Part shown: piece after piece, positions 16,156 to 24,600 of the stretch | How the letters are laid out: the number at the start of each line of letters is the position of its first letter | Numbering within the stretch: position 1 is the stretch's first letter | The notes under the pieces: generated by a model | What the model was told of the DNA's origin: nothing | Seen by the model: only the letters and a program-made list of their open reading frames with translations | Databases searched by the model: none | Position numbers and translations under genes: made by a program | Assembly: GCF_041435095.1 (NCBI RefSeq) | Contig: NZ_CP108025.1 | Location: forward strand, 5,146,001 to 5,210,000 | Length of the DNA stretch: 64,000 nucleotides | Direction: 5' to 3' | DNA from: Kitasatospora sp. NBC_00315 | GTDB lineage: Bacteria; Actinomycetota; Actinomycetes; Streptomycetales; Streptomycetaceae

Positions 16156-17073
16156 GTGACGGGCGAAGCGGTACGGCGCTGGCGGCCGGGCTATCCGCTC
16201 GACCTCGGCCGCACCCTGCTGCCACTGCGCCGGGGCCCGGGCGACCCGGCCCACCGGAGCACCGGCGACGGCGCCGTCTGGCGGGCCTCGCGCACCCCGG
16301 CGGGCATCGGCACACTGCGGATGCTGAGCCGCCCGGCCGAGGGCGCGGTCGAGGCGCGGGCCTGGGGGCCGGGCGCCGACTGGCTGCTGGAGCGCCTGCC
16401 CGCCCTGCTCGGGGCCGAGGACGACCCGGCCGCGCTGGTCCTGGCGCCCGGGCCGCTGCGGGAGGCGCAGCGCCGGCTCGCGGGCGCCCGGCTGGGCCGC
16501 ACCGGACTGGTGCTGGAGTCGCTCGTCCCCGCGATCCTGGAGCAGAAGGTCACCACCGACGAGGCCTACCGCGCCTGGCGGACCCTGCTGCGCGACTTCG
16601 GCACCCCCGCCCCCGGCCCCGCCGAGGGCATGCGGGTGGCGCTCTCGGCCCGGGAGTGGGCGATGCTTCCCAGCTGGGAGTGGCATCGCGCGGGCGTCGA
16701 CCCCAAGCGCTCCGCCACCGTCGTGCGGGCGGCCAGGCTGGCACCCCGCCTGGAGGAGGTCTCGGGGCTCGCCCACGCGCAGGCCTTCGCCCGGCTCACC
16801 TCGGTGCCCGGCATCGGCCACTGGACGGCCGCCGAGACGCTGCAGCGCAGCAACGGCGACCCGGACGCGGTCTCGGTCGGCGACTACCACCTGCCGAATC
16901 TCGTCGGCTGGGCGCTGGCCGGTCGGCCGCGCAGCGACGACGCCCAGATGCTCGCCCTGCTGGAGCCCTACCGCCCCCAGCGCCACCGGGTCTGCCGCCT
17001 GCTGCTCGCCTCGGCCGGCCACGCCCCGCGCTACGGCCCCAGGCTGGCCCCGAACGACCACCGGGGGCGGTGA
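16156..17073 (+). CDS. HhH-GPD DNA-3-methyladenine glycosylase family protein
   Basis: Base-excision repair glycosylase of 305 residues, AlkA-like. The helix-hairpin-helix is LTSVPGIGHWTAAETLQRS and the catalytic aspartate lies in VSVGDYHLPNLVGWAL about 20 residues later, the spacing expected for HhH-GPD enzymes. The upstream EQKVTTDEAYRAWRTLLRDFG is the usual GPD-fold core. There is no 4Fe-4S cysteine cluster, so an endonuclease III is excluded. I choose the GTG at 16156, which has GGAGGAGG 10 bases upstream; the in-frame ATG at 16084 would overlap the divergent gene start and adds an Arg/Thr-rich tail. It converges with fbiB, with 51 bases between the stops. Confidence 0.88.
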   Translation: MTGEAVRRWRPGYPLDLGRTLLPLRRGPGDPAHRSTGDGAVWRASRTPAGIGTLRMLSRPAEGAVEARAWGPGADWLLERLPALLGAEDDPAALVLAPGPLREAQRRLAGARLGRTGLVLESLVPAILEQKVTTDEAYRAWRTLLRDFGTPAPGPAEGMRVALSAREWAMLPSWEWHRAGVDPKRSATVVRAARLAPRLEEVSGLAHAQAFARLTSVPGIGHWTAAETLQRSNGDPDAVSVGDYHLPNLVGWALAGRPRSDDAQMLALLEPYRPQRHRVCRLLLASAGHAPRYGPRLAPNDHRGR

Positions 17074-17124
17074 ACGGCGGCCGGTGCGCTCCGGCCCGCC
17101 CGACCGCACCGGCGGCGCCGGCGC

Positions 17125-18417
17125 CTAGCGCACCGCGATGAAGGCGTCCGCCGACCGCTCCGGCCGCTCACGCGGGGGCTCCGCGGGGCGTCCGACGGCC
17201 ACCGCGCCCATCGGGTCCCAGCCCGCCGGCAGCTCCAGGACCTCCCGGACGGTGTCGCGGCAGAACATGGTGGACGAGACCCAGGCCGAGCCGTAGCCCT
17301 CGCCGGTCAGCGTGACCAGCAGGTTCTCCACGGCGGCGCCGATCGCCACGGTGAACATCTCCCGCTCGGCGCCGGCCCGGCGCCCGTCGGGGTAGGCGTG
17401 CGAGCCGTCCATCACCAGGCAGGGGACGACCAGGTACGGGGCGTCCCGCAGCACGTTGCCCCGGGCGGTGCGGCGGGCGATCTTCGCCGGGTCCCACCCG
17501 TCGAGCTCGGCGAGATCGCGCTGCCAGGCGGCGAGCATCGCGTCCAGCAGCCGGGTGCGGACCTCCGGGGTCTCCAGCAGGACGAAGCGCCAGGGGGTGG
17601 TGTGGTGCGGGGCGGGCGCGGTCACGGCGGCGGCCACCGCCCGGCGGACGGCGGCCGGGTCCACGGGTTCGGCGGTGAAGGCGCGGATCGTCCGGCGCAG
17701 GGTGACGGCCCGGCGCAGCGCCTCGGAGGTGCCGAGGCGGAACATGTCGTCGGCGGCGGCCCGGATCAGCGGCCGGCTGCCGTCGCCGTCCTCGGCGGTG
17801 ACCAGGTGGGGCAGGCCCCGGACGACCGCGACCGGGATGCCGCTCGCCTTGCCCTTGACCAGGTCGCCGGCGGCGGCGAGTTCGTCGGCGGTGGCGGTGA
17901 CGGTCAGGGCCAGTTCGTTGCCGTGGGTGTCGGTACGCCCTCGGTGGTCCTCCAGGACGGGCAGGCCGGCGGCGCCGATCGCGACGTCGGTCAGGCCGTT
18001 GCGCCAGGGCCGGCCGAAGGTGTCGGTGACCACGACGGCGAGCCGGCGGCCGGTCAGTTGCTGGAGCCGGGCGCGCAGGGCGCGGGCGGAGGCGTCCGGG
18101 TCCTCGGGCAGCAGCAGGACGGTGCCGGGCGCGGTGTTGGAGGCGTCCACCCCCGCGGCCGCCATCACCAGACCGTTGCGGTTCTCGACGATTCGGGCGG
18201 GTCCCCGCCGGGCGACCACCCGGACGGTCTCGGCGTCGATGGCGGCGGCGCGGTCGGCGGCCCGCAGCAGCCGGCCCTCGGCCTTGCTGACGATCTTGGA
18301 GGTGACGAGCAGGATGTCGCCGTCCTCGAAGGAGCCGGCCTTCGCGATCAGCTCGCCCAGATCCGCCCCCGCCTCGATCTCGGGCAGGCCGTGGACGGGC
18401 AGGACGTGCAGGCTCAC
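17125..18417 (-). CDS. fbiB: Bifunctional F420:gamma-glutamyl ligase / FMN-binding protein FbiB
   Basis: Last step of coenzyme F420 biosynthesis: adds glutamate residues to F420-0 and, through the C-terminal domain, reduces dehydro-F420-0. The 430 residues split into a CofE-like ligase domain (1 to about 240) with LVTSKIVSKAEGRLL and the metal-site stretch VVVTDTFGRPWRNGLTDVAIG, and a nitroreductase-like domain (about 245-430) with RRTIRAFTAEPVD, TAPAPHHTTPWRFVLLE and YGSAWVSSTMFCRDTVREVLELP. The two-domain form is the actinobacterial FbiB; archaeal CofE has only the first. The GTG start overlaps the fbiA stop codon by 4 bases (GTGA), indicating translational coupling. Confidence 0.95.
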   Translation of the reverse strand: MSLHVLPVHGLPEIEAGADLGELIAKAGSFEDGDILLVTSKIVSKAEGRLLRAADRAAAIDAETVRVVARRGPARIVENRNGLVMAAAGVDASNTAPGTVLLLPEDPDASARALRARLQQLTGRRLAVVVTDTFGRPWRNGLTDVAIGAAGLPVLEDHRGRTDTHGNELALTVTATADELAAAGDLVKGKASGIPVAVVRGLPHLVTAEDGDGSRPLIRAAADDMFRLGTSEALRRAVTLRRTIRAFTAEPVDPAAVRRAVAAAVTAPAPHHTTPWRFVLLETPEVRTRLLDAMLAAWQRDLAELDGWDPAKIARRTARGNVLRDAPYLVVPCLVMDGSHAYPDGRRAGAEREMFTVAIGAAVENLLVTLTGEGYGSAWVSSTMFCRDTVREVLELPAGWDPMGAVAVGRPAEPPRERPERSADAFIAVR

Positions 18418-19373
18418 CGGCGTACCAGCTCGGCCAGCGCCAGTGCCTCACGGGCCATCGCCGCGGTCGCCGCGGTGTCCGTCATCAGCAGCGGGATCGC
18501 CCGGCAGGCGATGCCGGCCGCCTCGACCGCTCCGACCAGGGCCTCGTCCGCGGTGTCCACCAGCCAGCCGTCCAGCAGGTCGGCGCCGTAGTGCAGCGCC
18601 ACCGCGTCGGCGGCGGCCTCGACGCCGACCGCCGCGAGCACCTTGTCCGCCATCCCCCGGACCGGAGCGCCGCCGATGATCGGCGAGAGGCCGACCACCG
18701 GGGCGGGCGACGCGGCGACGGCCCCGCGGATGCCGGGCACGGCCAGGATGGTGCCGATGCTGACGACCGGGTTGGAGGGCGGGAGGAGGATCACGTCGGC
18801 GGTCGCGATCGCCTCCAGCACGCCGGGCGCCGGCTTCGCGGTGTCGGCGCCCACCGGGATGATCGCCTCGGCGTCGACGGCGGCGTGCAGCCGGACCCAG
18901 TACTCCTGGAAGTGCACCACGCGGGGGCCCTGCTCGTCGGTGATCCGGACGTGCGTCTCCACCCGGTCGTCACTCATCGGCAGCAGCCGCACACCCGGCT
19001 GCCAGCGATCGCAGAGCGCCTCGGTGACGGCGCTGAGCGGGTAGCCGGCGGCGAGCATCTGGGTGCGGACGATGTGGGTGGCGAAGTCCCGGTCGCCGAG
19101 CCCGAACCACTCGGGCCCGACGCCGTACGCCTTCATCTCGTCCTTGACCGACCAGGTCTCGTCGGCCCGGCCCCAGCCCTGTTCCTCGTGGATGCCACCG
19201 CCGAGGGTGTACATCACGGTGTCGAGGTCCGGACAGACCTTCAGCCCGAAGAGGTGGATGTCGTCGCCGGTGTTGCCGACCACGGTGATCTCGTCCCCCG
19301 GGGCGAGGACGTCCTTGAGGCCGCGCAGGAACCGCGCTCCGCCGATTCCGCCTGCCAGTGCCACGATGCGCAT
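18414..19373 (-). CDS. fbiA: Phosphoenolpyruvyl/2-phospho-L-lactate transferase FbiA
   Basis: Transfers the lactyl- or enolpyruvyl-phosphate moiety to the deazaflavin Fo, forming (dehydro-)F420-0. The 319-residue protein begins with the signature IVALAGGIGGARFLRGL, then VVGNTGDDIHLFGLKVCPDLDTVMYTLGG (Fo and metal binding), RIPLL-type elements and NPVVSIGTILAVPGIRGA, all diagnostic for CofD/FbiA. ATG at 19373 directly precedes the signature. It lies 28 bases downstream of the cysteine dioxygenase stop and overlaps fbiB, so the three are probably one leftward operon. Fo synthase and the guanylyltransferase FbiD are not in the window. Confidence 0.96.
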   Translation of the reverse strand: MRIVALAGGIGGARFLRGLKDVLAPGDEITVVGNTGDDIHLFGLKVCPDLDTVMYTLGGGIHEEQGWGRADETWSVKDEMKAYGVGPEWFGLGDRDFATHIVRTQMLAAGYPLSAVTEALCDRWQPGVRLLPMSDDRVETHVRITDEQGPRVVHFQEYWVRLHAAVDAEAIIPVGADTAKPAPGVLEAIATADVILLPPSNPVVSIGTILAVPGIRGAVAASPAPVVGLSPIIGGAPVRGMADKVLAAVGVEAAADAVALHYGADLLDGWLVDTADEALVGAVEAAGIACRAIPLLMTDTAATAAMAREALALAELVRR

Positions 19374-19401
19374 GCGCCCATCCTGCCAGGCGGACGGAGC
19401 G

Positions 19402-20049
19402 TCAGTGCGCCTGCGCCTGGTCGGCGCCCTGCCGCCGCGCCTGCATCTCGGGGATGACGGGCTGGCCGTACTGGTTCATCTCGGTCAGGCCCGGCGAGTA
19501 CAGGTGGATGCTGACGGCGGGTTCGAGCGTGGCGTTGACGACCTCGTGCAGGTAGCCGGAGGAGAACACCCGCTGGCCGCCGGGGCGCAGTGCGCGGGCG
19601 CCCTCGCCGGCGTGGGTGAGGGAGCGCTCGACCAGCTCGCCCTGGACGACGCTCATCACGCCGGAGGAGTCGCCGTGGTCGTGGAAGCCGCTGCTCTGGC
19701 CGGGCAGCCAGCTGAGCAGCCAGACCTCGTAGCCGGGGCCGGTCTCCAGCCGGGCGTACCAGCGGGTCAGCGCGTCGTAGCGGACCAGCGGCTCCCAGCG
19801 GGCGCGGTCGGCGGCGATCTCGCGGACGAGCTGCGCGTACCCGGCGACGGTGGTCGGGTGGGCCGGCAGGTCGGTCCGGGCGAGGTGCGGGAAGGCCAGC
19901 GGGTCGCCGGCGATGGAGACGTCGCTCAGGCCGTCGGCCCACGGTCGGGTGGGGGCGGGCAGGACGGGCTGCCGGGTGGCGGCGCGGGCGGCGGATTCGG
20001 CGATCTTGTTGCGGTCGCGGTTCCGGCGGCGGATGCGGGTCATACGCAT
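19402..20049 (-). CDS. Cysteine dioxygenase family protein
   Basis: Non-haem Fe(II) cupin oxidising cysteine to cysteine sulfinate. The 215-residue protein keeps the three metal histidines: His123 and His125 in SSGFHDHGDSSG and His168 in SSGYLHEVVNA. Actinobacterial members have no Cys-Tyr crosslink cysteine at the mammalian position, and this one follows that pattern. A basic N-terminal extension (RIRRRNRDRNK) is unusual but common in Streptomyces copies. ATG at 20049 has GAGGAC upstream; a longer in-frame extension to 20280 is Pro/Arg-rich and rejected. It heads the fbiA-fbiB operon. Its long upstream region contains two palindromes (20331-20349, 20360-20371). A mercaptopropionate dioxygenase activity cannot be ruled out. 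Confidence 0.9.
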   Translation of the reverse strand: MRMTRIRRRNRDRNKIAESAARAATRQPVLPAPTRPWADGLSDVSIAGDPLAFPHLARTDLPAHPTTVAGYAQLVREIAADRARWEPLVRYDALTRWYARLETGPGYEVWLLSWLPGQSSGFHDHGDSSGVMSVVQGELVERSLTHAGEGARALRPGGQRVFSSGYLHEVVNATLEPAVSIHLYSPGLTEMNQYGQPVIPEMQARRQGADQAQAH

Positions 20050-20696
20050 GGGGATCGTCCTCGGAAGACGGCTGGTTCGACAGGGGATCAGCCGGATCCG
20101 CGGGTGTCCTGGCAGGGAGTGCGGGCGGCCTCTGAGCTTCCTGGGCGGCGCGCGGTGGGACGTCGGGCGCCTAGATACAGCAGGAACAGGAACAGAGGCG
20201 ACAACAACGGGCGGAGTTCGCGGCAGGGCGGAGCGCGGACTGGCGGCTCCGGGCGGCGGCGAACTCTGACATGCGAGCAAGGAGACCGCAGGAGGGGGGC
20301 GGGTGTCAACCCGATCGGCCGGACAATCAGGGTTCAGAGCCCATGAACCACCGGATGGAGTGATAAATCACCCTCTATGTTTCGATGTGAAGATCGCCGG
20401 GAAAGCAGCCCGATGACCGGCTCCTACGGGTTGTCGCAGCCGGGTCGCCGTCGGCGGCCCGGCATCGCGGGCCCGGCGGGCCGGTCTCCCGGAACCCTTG
20501 CCGGCCCCCTGGACGTCCCTTCTCACGAGGGGTGGTCAGGACCGGCGTGTCCCGTGTTGACTGCACGTCAACGGGTGGGTGGTTGCGGATGGTTCGGTGT
20601 CATACGGGCGGCAGATCACCTATGTCCGGATATGTACACTATTCGTAACGCCTTGGTGCCGGGGAGTGAATCCTCGACCCAATACCAGAGCTCGGC

Positions 20697-20726
20697 TTGA
20701 CTGGGCCAGAGTGACGCAACTGTAAT
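20697..20726 (+). promoter_or_regulatory. whiB promoter
   Basis: TTGACT (20697-20702) and TGTAAT (20721-20726) are separated by 18 bp, about 75 bases upstream of the whiB ATG. This is the best sigma-70 type match in the intergenic region. Confidence 0.6.
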
Positions 20727-20733
20727 TTCACTC
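20709..20733 (+). promoter_or_regulatory. BldD-like operator overlapping whiB promoter
   Basis: GAGTGA and TCACTC (6-bp arms) are separated by 13 bases, straddling the -10 box. BldD sites are described as AGTGA and TCACC half sites with variable spacing, and whiB belongs to the known BldD regulon in Streptomyces. Binding here is inferred. Confidence 0.5.
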
Positions 20734-20800
20734 GTGTCGTTCAGCCGCACTCAGCAGCGGCAACACGGGGACGCCAAGAGGGGCAGAGGAGGCGCGCCAC

Positions 20801-21073
20801 ATGAGCGAGCTCTTTGAGCTGTTGATCGGTGAGGGCATCGAGGAGGAAGAGGAGGAGTTCGGTTGGCAGGAGCGCGCACTGTGCGCCCAGACCGACCCCG
20901 AGTCCTTCTTCCCGGAGAAGGGCGGCTCCACCCGCGAGGCCAAGAAGGTGTGTCTGGCCTGTGAGGTCCGTTCCGAGTGCCTGGAGTACGCCCTCGCCAA
21001 CGACGAGCGGTTCGGCATCTGGGGAGGTCTCTCCGAGCGCGAGCGCCGTCGGCTCAAGAAGAGCGCGGTCTGA
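20801..21073 (+). CDS. whiB: Sporulation transcription factor WhiB
   Basis: 4Fe-4S protein needed for septation in aerial hyphae; it works with WhiA on shared promoters. The 90-residue protein has the four cluster cysteines in the order ALCAQTDPESFF (C), KVCLACEVRSECLEY (C-x2-C-x5-C), then the G[V/I]WGG turn GIWGGLSERERRRLKK with the basic DNA-binding tail. The near-identity of this core to Streptomyces WhiB and mycobacterial WhmD/WhiB2, and the position beside fbiA, distinguish it from the other Wbl paralogues. The acidic N terminus (EGIEEEEEEFGWQ) is typical. ATG at 20801 has AGAGGAGG 9 bases upstream. The frame downstream of its TGA stays open for about 125 codons. Confidence 0.96.
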   Translation: MSELFELLIGEGIEEEEEEFGWQERALCAQTDPESFFPEKGGSTREAKKVCLACEVRSECLEYALANDERFGIWGGLSERERRRLKKSAV

Positions 21074-21624
21074 GGCCGGGCCCGCAGGACGGGCACCGAC
21101 GACCCGACCGAGCAGGACGCGGCCGAGCGGCAGCCGGCCGAGTTGGACCCGGACGAGCTGGACCCGGACGAGCGGCTGACGCCCCGGCGGCGCAGGCCCC
21201 GGCGGCGGGCGGCCCGGTGGTGTGCGGGCCGCGCGGCAGCCGGGCGCGCCGCCGCCGCGGGACGCCCCGCAGACCCCCGTCGCGTCCCGCGGGCGTGCCG
21301 TCGGCCCCGGCCGGTCCGGGCTTCCCCGAACCCCGCACGATGTGCCGGCGCCCCACCGAACGGTGGGGCGCTTTCGCATGTCCGGACGGTGGCCGGCGGG
21401 CCGCGGCGGCCCCCCTGCGCGGGCACCGCTGACACCGATACCGGAAAGAGCCGTTAGTGTGGTGCGCCATCCGGGTGCTGAAGCATCCGGCCGGCGCACC
21501 GCCGCCCCCGTACCGACGAACCGTCGTACCGACGATGCGTCCGGACGGCAGCGCGCACCACCTGCCGTACACCGGCTGCATCCACCGGCTGCATCCACTG
21601 AAAAAACAGGGGCCAGCGCACTCG
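21074..21624 (+). other. Intergenic region with coding-like stretch after whiB
   Basis: In the same frame as whiB, codons from 21074 to 21457 contain no stop. The first 40 have strong third-position GC and encode an acidic stretch (DDPTEQDAAERQPAELDPDE) with a duplicated TGGACCCGGACGAGC. No start codon with a ribosome-binding site is evident, so I do not call a gene. After it comes a terminator (21348-21371), a TAGTGT -10-like box near 21455, and a direct repeat of CGGCTGCATCCAC (about 21573-21598) before the glycosyltransferase start. Confidence 0.45.
21348..21371 (+). terminator. Intrinsic terminator downstream of whiB
   Basis: GCGCCCCACCG and CGGTGGGGCGC are perfect 11-base arms around AA, followed by TTTCG. 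It lies 275 bases after the whiB stop. Confidence 0.75.
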
Positions 21625-24600
21625 ATGACTGTCTACAGCCACCAGAGCGGCTTCTCCGCTGCCAGGCCGCCCGCCTATCCGCGCCATCTGGTCACCGCCG
21701 TGATCGTCTCCCACGACGGCGCCCGCTGGCTGCCGCAGGCCCTCGCCGGGCTCCTCGGCCAGGACCGGCAGGTGCAGCGCATCCTCGCGGTCGACACCGG
21801 ATCCACCGACGCCTCCCCGCAGCTGCTCGCCGACACCCTCGGCGACTGGCTCCCCGAGAGCGGCCCGCTGATCCTCGCGCGCCGGGCCGGCTTCGGCACC
21901 GCCGTCGCCGACGCCGTATTCAACAGCCCTCCGCTGCGCCCCGAGGATCTCCCCTACAGCCTCGACCCCTCCGGCTACGACCCCGTCACCGGCGGCTGGG
22001 ACGACTTCGGTGACCCGCTCGGCGCCGAGGACGACCTCGGCCGCGGCGGCCCCCGGGAGACCCAGCCCGTCGAGTGGCTCTGGCTGCTGCACGACGACTG
22101 CGAGCCGCAGACCGACGCGCTGCGCCGACTGCTCCAGGTCGCCGACTCCACGCCCTCCGCCGCCGTCGTCGGCCCCAAGCTGCGCAGCTGGTACGACCGC
22201 CGCCAGCTGCTGGAGGTCGGCGTCAGCATCGCCCGCTCCGGCCGGCGCTGGACCGGCCTGGACCGCCGCGAGCAGGACCAGGGCCAGCACGACCAGGTCC
22301 GTCCGGTGCTCGCCGTCTCCACCGCCGGCATGCTCGTCCGCCGCGACGTCTTCGAGCAGCTCGGCGGCTTCGACCGCGCGCTGCCGCTGATGCGCGACGA
22401 CACCGACTTCTGCTGGCGCGTCAACGCCGCCGGCCACCGCGTCGTGGTCGCCCCGGACGCGGTGCTGCGGCACGCCGAGGCCGCCAGCCGCGAACGCCGC
22501 GCCATCGACTGCGCCGCCGCCCACCCGCACCGGGTCGACAAGGCCGGCGCCGTCTACACCCTGCTCGCCAACTCCAAGGGCCTGCTGCTCCCGTACGTCC
22601 TGCTGCGGCTCATCCTGGGCACCCTGTTGCGGGTCGCCACCAACCTGGTCGGCAAGGACGCCCGGCAGGCCTTCGACGAGCTGGCCGGTCTCGGCCACGA
22701 ACTGATCCGGCTGCCCCGGGTGCTGCTCGCCCGCAAGCGCCGGGCCAGGACCCGGGCCGCGGACGCCCTGGACGACCGCACGCTGTTCCCCGCCCCCGGG
22801 GCCACCGCCCGGCTCGCCGTCGAAGGCGTGATCGGCTCGCTCGGCATCGGCGGCGGCGACGACTCCGGCGCCGGGCGCCACGGATCGGTCGAGGCCGGCC
22901 CCGGTGACGAGGACTCCGAGGACCTGGTCGTCGAGCAGTTCGCCCTGATCAAGAAGCTCGCACGGCGGCCCGCCCCGGTGCTGTTCGCCGCGCTGCTGGT
23001 GTTCGCGCTGGCGGCCTGCCGCGGCCTGTTCGGCAGCGGTTACCTGCTCGGCGGCGCGCTGCTGCCCGCCGCCGACGGCGCGTCGGGGCTCTGGGGCATG
23101 TACGCCGGCTCCTGGCACCCCGTCGGCACCGGCTCCACCGCCGCCGCCCCGCCGTACCTCGGCGTCCTGTCGGTGCTGTCCTGGCTGCTGTTCGACCACG
23201 CGGACCTCGCGGTCACCCTGCTCGTCGTGCTGGCCGTCCCGCTCGCCGCCGTCAGCGCCTACCTGGTCTCCCGGCCGCTGCTGGACTCCAAGATCGTCCG
23301 AGCGTGGGCCGGCGCCACCTACGCCCTGCTGCCCGCCGCCACCGGCGCGCTCGCCCAGGGCAGGATCGGCACCGCCGTCCTCGCCGTCCTGCTCCCGCCG
23401 CTGGCCCGCGCCGCCGCCATCACCGTCGGTCTCGGCATCCGCGCCGAGACGGCCGCCAAGGGCGCCCGGCCCGGCTGGCGCAGCACCTGGATGACCGTCC
23501 TGCTGCTCACCCTCGCCACCGCCTTCGTGCCGCTGGCCTGGGCCCTGGCCGTGCCGCTGGGCCTGGCCGCGCTCGCCGCCGCGGTGGCCCGGGGCGGCGC
23601 CTTCGGCTCCGGCCTGGAGGCGCTGCGCCTGCTCGGCCTGCGGATGGCGGTCATCCTCGGGATGCCCGTGCTGGTGCTCGCGCCGTGGTCGCTGCACCTG
23701 CTGGCGCACCCGTCGCGGCTGCTGCTGGAGGCCGGTCTGCCCGGCCCGAACGGCCACTCGGCGACCGGCCTCGGCCTCGTCCTGGTCAACCCGGGCGGCT
23801 CCGGCGTCCCGCCGGTGTGGCTCTCGGCCGGTGTGGTGCTGGCCGCGCTCGCCGCGCTGCTGCGGGCCGACCGCCGCCGCGCGGTGCTGGTGGCCTGGGG
23901 CGCGGCCGGCGCCGGCCTGGTGTTCTCGGTCGTGGTCGCCGGCAGCAGCGTCACCCCCGCCTCCGGCGGCAGCGCCGTGCCCGCCTGGGCCGGTCCCGCG
24001 ACCCTGCTCAGCGGCATCGCGCTGCTGTCCGCCGCCGCGATCGGCGCGGACGGCGCCAACGCCCGCGTCGCCGGCATCGCCTTCGGCTGGCGTCAGCCGG
24101 TCGCCGCGCTGGTGGTCGCCGCCGCCGTCCTCGCCCCCCTCGGTACCGCCGTCTGGTGGGCCCTCACCGGCGCGGACGGGCCGATGCGGCGGACCGCCTC
24201 GGCCGCCCAGGTGCCCGCCTTCATCGCGGAGGAGGCCGGTACCACCGACCGCTCCCGCACCCTCGTCCTGACCGGGGACGCGAACGTCGCCTCGGTGCGC
24301 TTCGCCCTGGTGCGCGGCGCCGGCCTGACCCTGGGCCAGGCCGAGGGCACGGTCGCCACCGCCGGCACCGCCAACGGCCTGAGCACGGTGGTCGGCGATC
24401 TGCTCGCCGGCTCCGGCGCGGACCAGGCGAGCGCGCTGGGCGGCTACGGCATCGCGTACGTCCTGGTGCGGGACCCGATGATCGCCAGGGCCGCCGCCGT
24501 GCTGGACGCCACTCCCGGTCTGACCAAGGTCAACCAGGAGGCCGGCGCCGCGCTCTGGCAGGTCAGCGGCGCCGCCGCGACCCGCGCCGTGATCACCGCC

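Larger units (their letters stand above)
20050..20800. promoter_or_regulatory. Long divergent regulatory region between cdo and whiB
   Basis: About 750 bases without a convincing gene and with clearly lower GC than the flanks. From left to right it holds GGTTCA-N7-TGAACC (20331-20349), GTGAT-AA-ATCAC (20360-20371), GTTGAC-N5-GTCAAC (20556-20572), and the whiB promoter with a BldD-like operator (20697-20733). Open frames here, the longest 107 codons from 20377, have poor codon bias in their second half and no ribosome-binding site. Streptomyces whiB is known to have more than one promoter; only one is clear to me. Confidence 0.55.

Noticed and set aside
20377..20700. 107-codon frame between cdo and whiB
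   Set aside because: Third-position GC drops in its second half, there is no ribosome-binding site or recognisable motif, and the area carries promoter elements.
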